NCBI GenBank assembly: GCA_965214085.1 | Contig: OZ243937.1 | Location: 496,001-560,000 of the forward strand | Direction of reading: 5' to 3' | Source of the DNA: UBA6055 sp965214085 | Lineage (GTDB): Bacteria > Chloroflexota > Anaerolineae > Aggregatilineales > Phototrophicaceae | Length of the DNA: 64,000 bases | Part shown: positions 17,949 to 26,866 of the stretch, piece after piece | Position numbering within the stretch: position 1 is the stretch's first letter | Layout: the number at the start of each line of letters is the position of its first letter | Made by a program: the position numbers and the translations under genes | The notes under the pieces: model-generated | What the model saw: only the letters and a program-made list of their open reading frames with translations | Told to the model about the DNA's origin: nothing | The model's database searches: none

Positions 17949-18879
17949 GGTAGCCAATGGCGAATAGCCGTCCGATTGAAGAATAGCCGGCGTTCTCGTT
18001 GTCATCGCCGGCCATCGTCGGCACGTGATCAGGGCGCAGTACGCCGTCAAAGCCGATGTCGCGGTAGGCGCGCATACAAGCGACCATATCCGTCTGCCCG
18101 GCGTCGTGGAAGGTCTCCTGGAAATTCTCCGCTGTGCCGGCAACATCGCGCATATGCACAAAAAAGATCTTGTCGGCGAATTGACGTATCACTCCCGGCA
18201 GGTCATCGGTCATCAACGTGAAGTTGCCCTGGCAGAGGGCGATGCCGTTCATGGCGCTGGGGACCAGATCCAGCAGGCGCTGGAAGTTTTCCACACTGCG
18301 CATGATCCGCCCCAGCCCGCGAATCGGCGAAAGCGGCGGGTCATCGGGGTGCATCGCCAGCTTGACGCCGGCCGACTCCGCCACCGGGATTACGCGCTCC
18401 AGAAAATAATGCAGGCTCTCCCAAAGCTGCGTCTCGCCCACTTCGCCGTATTCGGTCATTGGCGCGGCGAGCATCTGGCTGTTGTTGTAACCCGTGACCA
18501 GCGCGCCGCCGCGAGAGCGAATGGTCGTCGAGGTGCGCATCCAATTCATGACTGGCATCCACTCGTAGCACCAGATATCCAGCCCCAGGCGCCCCATGCT
18601 GTCCAGCAATTCACAGACCGCGTCGATCTCTTGGTCACGGCCCGGCAGCCCCAGCTTGGCCCGGTCGAGCGGCGGCCGGCTCTCGATGACGGCAAAGTCG
18701 AAGCCGCGGTCTTCATAAGCATTCTTGACGCGCAAGAGCGAGGGATAAGACCAGGGCGGCTCCGGGCCCAGCTGCAATTCCAGGTCCAGGGCGCCGACGG
18801 CATGAGTCACGCCGCATTGCGCGACCAGGTCCCATAGGGGTGAATAGATTGGCGGCAGCATTTCGGCGATTTGGATCAT
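17902..18879 (-). CDS. uxuA: Mannonate dehydratase (UxuA family)
   Basis: The product has 325 residues from the ATG at 18879, which has AAAGG seven bases upstream; starts at 18885 or 18960 are possible. CYEWMPVMNWMRT, AMHPDDPPLSPIRGLGRI, FVHMRD, ETFHDAGQTDM and LRPDHVPTM match the UxuA core, including metal-binding histidines and the HPDDPP loop. UxuA dehydrates D-mannonate to 2-keto-3-deoxygluconate in glucuronate breakdown. E. coli UxuA has 394 residues, and this one lacks much of its central insert. Short forms like this exist, so a related sugar acid could be the substrate. No other glucuronate gene stands nearby. The 3' end overlaps the exporter by 47 bp. Confidence 0.8.
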   Translation of the reverse strand: MIQIAEMLPPIYSPLWDLVAQCGVTHAVGALDLELQLGPEPPWSYPSLLRVKNAYEDRGFDFAVIESRPPLDRAKLGLPGRDQEIDAVCELLDSMGRLGLDIWCYEWMPVMNWMRTSTTIRSRGGALVTGYNNSQMLAAPMTEYGEVGETQLWESLHYFLERVIPVAESAGVKLAMHPDDPPLSPIRGLGRIMRSVENFQRLLDLVPSAMNGIALCQGNFTLMTDDLPGVIRQFADKIFFVHMRDVAGTAENFQETFHDAGQTDMVACMRAYRDIGFDGVLRPDHVPTMAGDDNENAGYSSIGRLFAIGYLKGIREVVYREDPPA

Positions 18880-18975
18880 GGTCATGCCTTTGCTTCGGAT
18901 TTCGCGGACAATTTTCGCTGCGCAAAAGGATAACAGAATCGAGCCAGCGCGCAAACTCACCCCTCCAGATTTGGC

Positions 18976-19240
18976 AGGGCAATCGCGTCAAAATATTTTA
19001 ACCACAGAGAACACAGAGAGCGCAGAGAAAAGCAATAATGAAAGCTTAGGTCATAAGTCAGGAGTGCTTTAGTGAGATATTTGAAGTCTTTTATGTGAAA
19101 CTTGTCGAATCCCCGTCGAAATATGTAGGGGCGAGCCACCGGCTCGCCCGAACGCACACAGCATTGGATTTCCTATTTTCTGTGAGCCAAGTCGTGACTT
19201 GCGAGCGGCTGTGCTTATAATATATTGATGCGATTGCCCT
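18976..19240. repeat. GGGCAATCGC-terminated palindromic element (copy 2)
   Basis: It begins AGGGCAATCGCGTCAAAATA and ends TTGATGCGATTGCCCT, an imperfect terminal inverted repeat. After the left end comes TTTTAACCACAGAGAACACA and a second arm of the same type. A GTAGGGGCGAGCC-ACC-GGCTCGCCC hairpin lies at 19125-19150. It fills most of the gap between uxuA and the secreted-protein gene. Confidence 0.75.
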
Positions 19241-19245
19241 GCGAA

Positions 19246-19347
19246 AGCACCGTGAAACTTAATCGAGATATGCCATATTCTTTGTGTGCTTTGTGCCTTT
19301 GTGTCTTTGTGGTGAAATTGAATTTCAACCGAATTCGATACACTACC
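19246..19347. repeat. 102-bp repeat family B, copy 1
   Basis: This segment matches 45467-45568 at 98 of 102 positions by eye. It contains CTTTGTGTGCTTTGTGCC, GTGTCTTTGTGGTG and the palindrome TTGAATTTCAA. It ends three bases before the TTGACG of the promoter at 19350. Confidence 0.8.
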
Positions 19348-19349
19348 TT

Positions 19350-19390
19350 TTGACGAGAATGCTCTGAATACCTGTATGATGTGGTATACT
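19350..19390 (+). promoter_or_regulatory. Promoter of the poly-G secreted-protein gene
   Basis: TTGACG at 19350-19355 can serve as -35 for TATGAT at 19375 (19-base spacer), and TGGTATACT at 19382-19390 is an extended -10 element. An AGGAGG ribosome site follows at 19411, so transcription and translation signals are complete upstream of the G tract. Confidence 0.45.
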
Positions 19391-19422
19391 CTAGTGTAAT
19401 GAAAAATATTAGGAGGTTGATG

Positions 19423-20234
19423 ATGAACACGAGAGATTTCGCGCAGTCCTCTCCGCTGGCGAGCGCTAGCAGATTTGCGGGGGGGGGGGGGGGGGGCATT
19501 CCCAGGCATTTGAGTTACTAGCAAGCTTCCTCACGCAGTTTCCCCCTAGAGCCAGAAACAATTTCATAGCGATCCTTGCGGCGCTGGCATTCTTGTTCGC
19601 GCTGTTGGCTTTCCCGGCGCAGGCGCAAACCACGGTGAAGATCCACGCTCCCTCAACCATACCGGAAGGCGGGCTGGTGGCGCAGCAGGTCGGCAACTGC
19701 CCCGAAATGCAAAGGGTGACACCGACAAAACGTGCCGACGAAACGGTCGCGGCATTCTATACGCGCTACATCGCCTGGTATCAGGCGAACAGATACGACC
19801 GCGGCTACTGCGAGTTTCGGGATATCCCCGATGATGCCGCGCGCGGGCAGACGGTGACGGTTAAGATAAGCAATGCGGATGCGGGTGAATACATGGTCAT
19901 AAGGGAATCGCATCATAGCAAAATTAAGATTTTGAGAATGGACGCCAATCCCAATAGCCGTATCACATTGACGCAGGGCGAGACGAAGACCGTAACATTT
20001 CTTGTGGTCTCTGACGACCCAAACTATAGTCCGGGCGATACAAGAAGCACGAATGTCTTTTTGGTGCTTCCGCCTGGCGCGACTTCGAATGCTGATGCCC
20101 TAGCCAGGCATGAGGTTACGGTAGTCGACGATGACAACAGCGCCTATATCGGCCGGCGGCGGCATCACCCCTACGGCGAGACCTGGAATAGCCAGCCGCA
20201 TTGCTACGGCGTCATGAACTGCGCCTTCGACTGA
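19423..20234 (+). CDS. Secreted protein whose frame is broken by an 18-G tract (putative phase-variable)
   Basis: The ATG at 19423 has a perfect AGGAGG six bases upstream and opens MNTRDFAQSSPLASASRFAG. Eighteen G residues follow (19479-19496). In the sequence as given this frame then stops at a TAG at about 19516. One G more, or two fewer, joins it to the downstream frame, giving a 270-residue protein. That frame has a signal peptide core (FIAILAALAFLFALLAF, cleavage after PAQA) and a mature domain of about 200 residues with beta-rich segments (TVTVKISNADAGEYMVI, ITLTQGETKTVTFLVVSDDP) somewhat like Calx-beta or Ig-like folds. Downstream of the tract only TTG codons inside the signal core could start translation. 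I read it as an exported surface or envelope protein switched by tract length; assembly error in the tract is the alternative. Confidence 0.7.
19479..19496. repeat. Poly-G tract (18 G)
   Basis: Eighteen consecutive G residues lie inside the 5' coding region, 56 bases after the start codon. Tracts of this length are prone to slipped-strand mispairing. A length of 16 or 19 would restore the frame. Confidence 0.9.
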
Positions 20235-20245
20235 TGCTTGCCCGC

Positions 20246-20435
20246 GGGTTCTCATTTTGAACCCGTAGGGGCGACCAATCTGGTCGCCCGAAAATCCACG
20301 ATAACAACGGGCGATTCGGCAAGTCGCCCAACAAGGCATCCTGTAGCACCGACGGGCGAGCCAAGGCTCGCCCCTACAATTTGTTAGTTTGATGATAAAT
20401 TCGCCATTTCTGAATAGATGCGGTTGCCCCGCCCA
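20246..20435. repeat. GTAGGGGCGA hairpin cluster with a GCGGTTGCCCC right end
   Basis: The 351-bp gap before the ATPase gene holds a GGGTTC/GAACCC hairpin right after the secreted-protein stop, then GTAGGGGCGACCAATCTGGTC and GGGCGAGCC-AA-GGCTCGCCC hairpins. It closes with CAATTTGTTAGTTTGATGAT and ATGCGGTTGCCCC. The last 90 bases match the elements at 29.6 and 33.3 kb. No gene is visible. Confidence 0.7.
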
Positions 20436-20585
20436 TAGGCCCGGTTTGGTTTACCTCGCGGCGCTGATACAATAGCGTCTGGTTTCAGCTCGCCCTCTCC
20501 GCACGCTAGACCCGCAAGCTACATCCTTTTGCGGCTGCTTCCGTATACGAGTTAGACGCATTCATGAAGTACAAGCGAAGCTAAG

Positions 20586-23042
20586 ATGCAGACAACGATC
20601 AAAGGCGGCCAAGCCCCCGGCGCGGACGTCGTCGGCTTGAGCCGGCGCGAAGTCCTGGAACGCCAACAGCGCGGCCAGGGCAACGACTTCGAAGCGCGCG
20701 TCGGGCGCAGCTATTGGCAGATTTTCCGCGAAAATGTGTTAAATCTCTTCAACATCGTGCTGGGCAGCATGCTCGTCTTTGTCATCGCCCTGGGGGATTA
20801 CGCCACCGCCTTCTTCGCCGGCTTCAGCGTGGTATCAAATACCTTCTTCGGCATGATTCAGGAATTCAACGCCAAACGGCAGTTGGACCGGCTGGCCGCC
20901 CTGTCGGAGCAGTCCGTGACGTGCTTGCGGGATGGCGCTTGGGTTGACGCGCCTATGCGGGAGGTGGTCAAAGACGAGATTATTCGCATCGAGCCGGGCG
21001 ACCGACTGGTGGTCGATGGCCTGGTTGTTCACGCTGATTCGCTGGAGATGGACGAATCGCATTTGACCGGCGAATCCGACGCTGTGGGCAAGTCGGCTGA
21101 TGAAAATGTCTTTTCCGGCTCCTTCTGCATCGCCGGCGCCGGCATCATGCGCGCCACCCGCGTCGGCGCCGACAGCCACATCAATCGCTTGTCCGTCATC
21201 GCCAAACAGTACAAGTCAGTCAAGACGCCGACCCAGGTCAAAATCGATATCACGGTCGAGGTCACCGTGCTGATTATGCTGGTCTTTGTGCCGATGATCT
21301 TCGTGACCGGTTTCTATCTCAACAACGAGTTTCTGGAAATCGTGCGCAACGCCGTGGTCTTCACCACGAGTTTGGTGCCGCAGGGATTGGTGCTGGTGGC
21401 TATCTTGTCGCTGACCATCGGCGCGGTGAAAATCAGCCGGCAGCAGACGCTGATCCAGCGCGTCAACGCCGTTGAATCGCTGGCTAACGCGACCGTGCTC
21501 TGCTTCGACAAAACCGGCACGCTGACACAGAACAAGCTGGCTGTGCGCGAGATTATCGAAATCGCCGATAGAGCTAGCGGCAGCATCCAGCGTGATTTGT
21601 ATAGCTTCCTGAAGAATCTGGCGCATTTGAACAATACCGCCCAAGCCATTGAGCGTTATATCGATCAGCAGGGCAGTGCCGGCGACTATCCGCAGAAGCT
21701 GCGCGAGATTCCCTTTACGTCCGGGCGGAAGTGGGCGGCGGTCTGCCTGGCCGAGAAGACGCTGCTGCTGGGCGCGCCGGAACGGCTGCTGCCGCCCGAT
21801 CATGCCTGGTATCACGATGCCGAATCGCTGGCCCGCGATGGCATGCGTGTGCTGGCATTCGCGCAGATGGCCGGCGACCCCGATATGAGCGCCGGCGTCA
21901 TCTCCTACGATGTGGAGCCGCTGGCGCTGATCGTCATGAGCGATGAAATCCGCCAGGATATTCAAGAGACGCTGCAAGCCTTTCGCGACGAAGACCTTAC
22001 GCTCAAAGCCATCTCGGGCGACAACCTCGAAACCGTGCGCGCCATCGCCCAGGACGCGGGCATGGATATCGGCAGCCGCGCATATACCGGTCTTGAATTG
22101 GACGCGATGGGCGAGGGCGAGTTCGCCAATGCCGTGCGCGACAGCAACGTCTTCGCCCGCATCGAGCCCGAAACCAAGCAACGCATCGTGGAAGCGCTGC
22201 GGCAACAGGGCGAATATGTAGCTATGGTCGGCGATGGCGTCAATGACGTGCCAGCGCTGAAAGCCGCCGACTTGGCCATCGTCATGAATGACGGCACGCA
22301 GATCAGCAAAGACGTGGCTGATATCGTGCTGCTCAACAACGCCATGTCCACGCTGCCGCGCGCCTTCCGCGAAGGCAAAGAAACCACGCAGACCATCTTC
22401 GGCACGATGAAGATGTTCCTGGTGCGCAATTTTTACGGCATCGCTTTCTTTACCTTCATCGCATTTATGGCGCTGCCATTTCCCATCACGCCGGTGCAAA
22501 TCAGCTGGGCCACTTTTGGCACGGTCAATCTGCCGGCCACGCTGATCGCCTTCGGCTGGCTGCGCCCGCAATTCATGGCGCAGTTCCGGCGCGATGTGCT
22601 CGATTACATCGTCACCATGGGTTTCATCGGCGCGGTAATGATGACGCTGCTCTACTTGATCACCTGGTTCGGCAGCGGCGGCGACCTGCTGATGACGCGC
22701 TCGTCGGTGACGATCATGGTGGCGCTCTATGGCATGCTTATCACCTGGCACGCGCAGGGCATCGACATCTACCAGCCGCGGACGTTCCTGCAGCATTGGC
22801 GCATCCTGGCGCTCAGCGCGCTGCTGACGGCGGCGACCATCCTCGTCATGTACCTCGATCCTTACCTGGAACAGTCGATATTTGAGTTCAAGCCGCCGGT
22901 CTGGGATGGCGGCAAGGGCTCGCTGATGATCGCTGCGATACCGGCGCTCTTCCTGCTGACGATGGCGCTGACGGCGCACGGGCAGAAGTATCGCTACCTG
23001 CTGTCGCGCTTCTGGGCGCTGCTGGCGCCGGATAGGGAGTAG
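20586..23042 (+). CDS. P-type ATPase, CtpE-like cation pump
   Basis: The product has 818 residues. The actuator motif TGES is at 161-164, the phosphorylation site DKTGTLT at 308-314, and the hinge GDGVNDVPALKAADLAIVM near 552-570. TM4 reads SLVPQGLVLV rather than the PEGL of SERCA-type pumps or the CPC of heavy-metal pumps. The short nucleotide-binding domain and the PQGL motif are as in mycobacterial CtpE, which has been linked to calcium uptake. It works in the cytoplasmic membrane. Substrate assignment to calcium is by analogy only. Upstream lies a repeat cluster; it has no partner genes. Confidence 0.88.
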   Translation: MQTTIKGGQAPGADVVGLSRREVLERQQRGQGNDFEARVGRSYWQIFRENVLNLFNIVLGSMLVFVIALGDYATAFFAGFSVVSNTFFGMIQEFNAKRQLDRLAALSEQSVTCLRDGAWVDAPMREVVKDEIIRIEPGDRLVVDGLVVHADSLEMDESHLTGESDAVGKSADENVFSGSFCIAGAGIMRATRVGADSHINRLSVIAKQYKSVKTPTQVKIDITVEVTVLIMLVFVPMIFVTGFYLNNEFLEIVRNAVVFTTSLVPQGLVLVAILSLTIGAVKISRQQTLIQRVNAVESLANATVLCFDKTGTLTQNKLAVREIIEIADRASGSIQRDLYSFLKNLAHLNNTAQAIERYIDQQGSAGDYPQKLREIPFTSGRKWAAVCLAEKTLLLGAPERLLPPDHAWYHDAESLARDGMRVLAFAQMAGDPDMSAGVISYDVEPLALIVMSDEIRQDIQETLQAFRDEDLTLKAISGDNLETVRAIAQDAGMDIGSRAYTGLELDAMGEGEFANAVRDSNVFARIEPETKQRIVEALRQQGEYVAMVGDGVNDVPALKAADLAIVMNDGTQISKDVADIVLLNNAMSTLPRAFREGKETTQTIFGTMKMFLVRNFYGIAFFTFIAFMALPFPITPVQISWATFGTVNLPATLIAFGWLRPQFMAQFRRDVLDYIVTMGFIGAVMMTLLYLITWFGSGGDLLMTRSSVTIMVALYGMLITWHAQGIDIYQPRTFLQHWRILALSALLTAATILVMYLDPYLEQSIFEFKPPVWDGGKGSLMIAAIPALFLLTMALTAHGQKYRYLLSRFWALLAPDRE

Positions 23043-23110
23043 GGGCAATCCACCGCAACTTTGCAACCACAAAGGCACAAAGGTCACAAAGGTCGCAAAG
23101 AAAATGCTCA
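23043..23110. repeat. Half element: GGGGCAATCC with ACCACAAAGGCACAAAGG arm
   Basis: Directly after the ATPase stop comes GGGGCAATCCACCGCAACTT and then CCACAAAGGCACAAAGGTC. This resembles the left end of the GGGCAATCGC family, but the arm has AAAG in place of AGAG. No matching right end is seen. Confidence 0.5.
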
Positions 23111-23188
23111 CTGACGTCGCAGAAGCAGGCTAGCCGTCACCTGCATCTAGCTGGGCGGCCAACAGTTTGGCTCTGTTTCCTGTTCTTA

Positions 23189-24000
23189 TTAGGCTGCTTG
23201 TAGCGTTGCTTGCCGAGTGGATGAATTTAGTGGAAACACATCACGCCAATCGTCCCACTCCAAATTTCCCTTGAAGAAGATTGGCACTCCGGAATCATCT
23301 AGCAATTTAATCAAGCTGGAAGTCCACTCCTCCGCGGGCTGAAAGACTCGCCGCCCATTCGACGCCGCGCCGATGATGGCCCACTCGAAGGGCAGCTCCC
23401 CCCAGCCTCCAGCCACTTCTCGAACACCGGCGCCACATCAAACCAGAGCGGCTCGATGCTCATAAAGCGCACTTTCGCGTCAATGTTCTTCATGTGCCGC
23501 AGATAAGCTTGAAGCGCCCGCGCGCCGCCGGTCTCGCTCATCAAGTGCCCGGCCGGCAAGCTCACGCCGACCCAGACATTGTCGGGAAAGCGCCCGAAGC
23601 TAGGCAGCCTTATTGGGAATTTGCTCAGCGTCTGAAAGGTGTGCCAATGCGCTTCTTGCATCACATCTAAGACCGCTTGAATCTGCTCCTGCGGCACCCA
23701 GTGCCCGAACAAATCGGCCATGCTGCCGACGAAAATGCCGGCCGGCTGTTTCAGTTTGCGCGGCGCGTCAAGAGCGTGTGGCCGCCAGTAGTGATGTTCG
23801 AATCCCTGCGGGTAACCAGAGGTGAAGCGCTCGGCAATCGTCTTGGCGTAACATTCGGTGATTGAGCCGTCCGGCATCTGCCAGGTGCAACCGTGGAAGC
23901 AGCCGCCGGTGGGGTTCCAGGTGTAGCCGGGCAACTCGGTGCCATTAGGCTTGCGTATTCGCGTCCACTCGATGCCCTTAGGCGGTTTCTGCCTGTTCAT
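23189..24000 (-). pseudogene. DUF5131 (phage Gp37/Gp68-like) protein, frameshifted
   Basis: From the ATG at 24000 the frame gives MNRQKPPKGIEWTRIR and WNPTGGCFHGC ... ECYAKTIAERF, the cysteine-rich start of DUF5131/Gp37-Gp68 proteins. Then come FVGSMADLFGHWV, VGVSLP and KVRFMSIEPLW. After KWLEAGG (about 23405) the frame loses sense. A second frame from there to 23189 continues the family with LPFEWAIIGAASNGRRV, ending in DSGVPIFFKGN. The switch falls on a six-G run of the coding strand (23398-23403). Seven G residues would give one continuous protein of about 270 residues. It may be a true pseudogene or a one-base sequence error. The family's function is unknown. Confidence 0.8.
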
Positions 24001-24068
24001 ACGGTCGTCCTCGGTTCGACTTAACGATAGAACAGATATTCCAATACCGCAAGTGTAATTCTATATTC

Positions 24069-25502
24069 TCATGTTCGCAGGTGGCGCTCCCCTTCTCTCT
24101 TTATGGGGGAAGGGGCCGGGGGATGGGGGTTTACGCGCCCCCGCCACCAGCCAACCACCCACAGCAGCGCGTAGGCCGAGAACACAAACAGCAACGGATC
24201 GGTCGGCGAACGATAGCGCGTGGACGGATGGAATAGCAGGTACATCATCGTCTGGCTCAGTTGCACGAAGAGCAGCAGGCTCAGCATGCGCCATTCGCGC
24301 CGGCTCAGCCATGCGCCCGCGATGGCCAGCAGCAGCAAGCCGCCGAAGTAGACCACGTGCACTCGGCGGCCAACGACGTTGAAAAGCTCGTCGTCCTGGT
24401 AGGCGGCATTGGCTTCCGTCACGCCGATCTGCGAGCCCTCGCCGCTGATGATGATGACTTCGCCGCTGTCGTCCACCGCCAGCCGCTCGCCCTGGCGCAG
24501 GTTTCGCAGCGGCGTCACTTGCGGATTCCAGTAGACGCCCAGCTTGATAAGCAGCAGCTCTGGGATAGCCGCTGGATTCTCGCGCAGGAATTGCCAGCCG
24601 GCCGCGGCCAGGGCGTTGTTGCGGCGCACGGGTTCGTCAATCGGCGGCATATTCGGCGGCGCAGTCAGCCATTGCACATCGTAGCCGGCGCGAAAGACGG
24701 CCGCGCTGTGGGCATTGTTGCCTTGGAAAATATTCTCGCCGCTGTTGAGCGCGATGGGCACAAAGTCGCCATAGATGCGCTGGCTGCGCAGCAACCAGGG
24801 CAGGACAACAAGCAGGCTGAGAAGCGCGACGGGCAGCAGGCGCAGCAGCGTCTGCCGCCAGCTCAGCTTGAACAGGAACCAGATGACAGCCAGCAGCGCC
24901 AGCGCCGGCAGCAGCGCCCGCGCCAAGGTCGCGATGCCCAGTATCGCGCCCGCCTCAGCCGCCAGCAGCAGCGTCCCGCGGTCCAGGGTCTCGCGCTCCC
25001 GCAGCCGCAGCAGCAGCCAGACGAATAGGTGGACGAGCAAGATCCACAAGGCGGTGTCGTTGAGCGTTAGATTCTGGAAGATCAGGTAGGGATAGAGCGC
25101 GAAGAAAAGCCCGGCCAGCGCGCCGATCCCTTCTCCCCGCTGGGGGTCGCGCGGGAATAGCCGGCGGCAGATGTCATATAGCAGCGCGATCGATAGCGCA
25201 TCGAAGAGAATATGCGCTGCGGCCACCGCGACGTAGTGTCGCCCGAAAAGGCGATAAATCAGCGATAGGACAGTGCTGTATAAGGGCGGCAGGCCGGCGT
25301 CGGCCAGGCCGGGCACGCGGCCGTAAACGCCGGTTTCCACCAGGTTGCTGGCGTATTCATCGTAGGCTTCCGAGCCGTGAATGTCAGCCCCCGGCTCGCT
25401 GAAGGCGAAAACCTGCGGAAAAGCGACGAGCAGGGTCAGCCGGGCGATGATCGCGACCGCGATAACCAGAAACAATTTGTGCTTTGAGAACCGTGCCCGC
25501 AT
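24069..25502 (-). CDS. GT39-like membrane glycosyltransferase (ArnT/PMT superfamily)
   Basis: The product has 477 residues and about 10-11 membrane helices. The first periplasmic loop contains GADIHGSEAYDEYASNLV, where GT39/ArnT-like enzymes carry acidic catalytic residues, followed by RVPGLADAGLPPLYSTVL. A long extracytoplasmic region follows residue 240 (SQRIYGDFVPIALNSGENIF). Such enzymes move sugars from polyprenyl-phosphate donors to lipids or proteins outside the cytoplasmic membrane. The acceptor is unknown. The last 20 residues (NPHPPAPSPIKREGER...) are encoded by a G-rich intergenic-type repeat, so the C-terminus has been extended by repeat sequence. Confidence 0.78.
   Translation of the reverse strand: MRARFSKHKLFLVIAVAIIARLTLLVAFPQVFAFSEPGADIHGSEAYDEYASNLVETGVYGRVPGLADAGLPPLYSTVLSLIYRLFGRHYVAVAAAHILFDALSIALLYDICRRLFPRDPQRGEGIGALAGLFFALYPYLIFQNLTLNDTALWILLVHLFVWLLLRLRERETLDRGTLLLAAEAGAILGIATLARALLPALALLAVIWFLFKLSWRQTLLRLLPVALLSLLVVLPWLLRSQRIYGDFVPIALNSGENIFQGNNAHSAAVFRAGYDVQWLTAPPNMPPIDEPVRRNNALAAAGWQFLRENPAAIPELLLIKLGVYWNPQVTPLRNLRQGERLAVDDSGEVIIISGEGSQIGVTEANAAYQDDELFNVVGRRVHVVYFGGLLLLAIAGAWLSRREWRMLSLLLFVQLSQTMMYLLFHPSTRYRSPTDPLLFVFSAYALLWVVGWWRGRVNPHPPAPSPIKREGERHLRT
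24080..24135. repeat. G-rich repeat forming the 3' end of the GT39-like gene
   Basis: TTTATGGGGGAAGGGGCCGG followed by GGGATGGGGGT resembles the repeat at 2685-2742. On the minus strand it encodes PPAPSPIKREGE, a peptide often produced when this repeat runs into a gene. Confidence 0.55.
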
Positions 25503-25581
25503 ATACCAGTTAGGTTTCCAGTCGCGCCAGGGCTTTGTTCAGGATTGTTTGGCCGGAAGCGCGACTTGACTCGGCGTATCC

Positions 25582-25621
25582 AAAAGAAAGAAAAGCGCCC
25601 CGCAGCATGACCACGAGGCGC
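25582..25621 (-). terminator. Rho-independent terminator of aroF
   Basis: On the minus strand GCGCCTCG pairs with CGGGGCGC (one G-T pair) around an 11-base loop, followed by TTTTCTTTCTTTT. It lies about 50 bases after the aroF stop. Confidence 0.75.
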
Positions 25622-25669
25622 GTCTGATTCTTGAACCTGTGCCAGGCCAGTTGGTTTTACGGCCTCGCG

Positions 25670-26749
25670 CTAATAACGCTCGCCAATAGACTCGACATCG
25701 TCCATCAGCTGATTGAATTGCTCGAGGTTCAGTTGCTGCTTGGCATCGGACATGGCCACATCAGGGTTAGGATGCACCTCGACCATCAAGCCGTCCGCGC
25801 CGCTGACCCGCGCCACGCGCCCCAGCGGATTGGCGATATCGCGCCGCCCAGCCGAATGCGAGATATCGACGATGATTGGCAGATGCGTTTCCTGCTTCAA
25901 CAGCGGGACCGCGCTGATATCCAGCGTGTTGCGCGTCCACTCGCTGAAGGTGCGGATGCCGCGTTCCATCAGGATCACTTGCTCGTTGCCGCTGGCCATG
26001 ATGTATTCGGCGGCGTATATGAATTCTTTGAGCGTGGCGCCGAAGCTGCGTTTTAGCAGTACCGGCTTGCTCTGTTTGCCTAACGCCCGCAGCAGGAAGC
26101 TGTTTTGCATATTGCGCGCGCCGACCCAGAAGGCGTCCACGTACGCATCCATCATGGGAATCAGCGACATATCCAGCACTTCGCTGATGACGACCAAGCC
26201 GTACTTGTTGGCGACTTGGCGCGCGATCTTCAAACCCTCTTCGCCCATGCCCTGGAAGTCATAGGGCGAGGTGCGCGGTTTGTAGCCCATGCCGCGGATC
26301 ATCTTGACGCCGCGCTCCGCCAGCACTGCGCCAACCGCGTCCATTTGCTCGTAACTTTCCACCGCGCATGGACCAGCGATGACTTCAAATGTGTCGTTGC
26401 CCAAGCGCAAGCCATTGCTGAATTCAATGATGGTATGCTGGTCCGGCTGTTTGCGCTGAACAAGAATGGTTTCGCGCGCGTCTTCTTCCTCAAGGTGCAA
26501 GGTGGCGCGAAAGATTTCGTTGAACAGCTTGGAGATGGTCTCGTTGCTGAAGGGACCTTCGTTGGCGAGCTGCAGCGCGGTCAGCATCTCCGCTTCTCGC
26601 TGCGGGTCATAAATTCGCGTACCCGTCTCTTGCTGAACTTTGCCGATATCCAGCGCGATCTTTGCGCGCTGACTGAGCAAGTCCAGGATTTGCATATTTA
26701 TCGGATCAATTTTGTCCCGTAACTCCTTGAGACGGTTGGATGGCGACAC
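25670..26749 (-). CDS. aroF: Bifunctional chorismate mutase / DAHP synthase
   Basis: The product has 359 residues from a GTG at 26749, matching the usual length of these fusions; GGGAG lies ten bases before it. An in-frame TTG at 26815 would place the start upstream of a perfect -10 box, so I rejected it. Residues 8-90 form an AroQ-type chorismate mutase (LKELRDKIDPINMQILDLLS). Then comes the KDOPS-like type I-beta DAHP synthase: FEVIAGPCAVES, KMIRGMGYKPRTSPYDFQG, WVGARNMQN, KPVLLKRSFGATLKEF and IVDISHSAGRRD. It condenses erythrose 4-phosphate and phosphoenolpyruvate at the start of the shikimate pathway. The mutase domain usually serves as the feedback sensor. Confidence 0.92.
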   Translation of the reverse strand: MSPSNRLKELRDKIDPINMQILDLLSQRAKIALDIGKVQQETGTRIYDPQREAEMLTALQLANEGPFSNETISKLFNEIFRATLHLEEEDARETILVQRKQPDQHTIIEFSNGLRLGNDTFEVIAGPCAVESYEQMDAVGAVLAERGVKMIRGMGYKPRTSPYDFQGMGEEGLKIARQVANKYGLVVISEVLDMSLIPMMDAYVDAFWVGARNMQNSFLLRALGKQSKPVLLKRSFGATLKEFIYAAEYIMASGNEQVILMERGIRTFSEWTRNTLDISAVPLLKQETHLPIIVDISHSAGRRDIANPLGRVARVSGADGLMVEVHPNPDVAMSDAKQQLNLEQFNQLMDDVESIGERY

Positions 26750-26794
26750 GATTCTTATACTCCCGCTTATGGCGCTAAATTCTTCGTGAGAGGT

Positions 26795-26800
26795 ATTATA
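26795..26800 (-). promoter_or_regulatory. -10 box upstream of aroF
   Basis: The minus strand reads TATAAT 45 bases before the GTG start. No canonical -35 hexamer lies at 17 bases; a TTGACG is present but only nine bases away. Confidence 0.4.
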
Positions 26801-26866
26801 CACAGCTATCGTCAAAAGGCATGGTCAGATTTCTGGGCCGGCAGCTAGAAACAAACAGACTGTGCT

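Noticed and set aside
17902..18879. uxuA as part of the fucose locus
   Set aside because: It lies 15 kb away from that locus with many unrelated genes between, and its motifs are those of mannonate dehydratase, not of fuconate dehydratases.
21216..23111. A 631-codon open frame on the minus strand opposite the P-type ATPase gene
   Set aside because: The translation is rich in histidine, glutamine and arginine with no domain, as expected when a GC-rich gene is read backwards. The plus-strand ATPase has all its motifs.
23189..24000. Prophage, because DUF5131 proteins resemble phage Gp37/Gp68
   Set aside because: No integrase, capsid, terminase or other phage gene is nearby; the gene stands alone.
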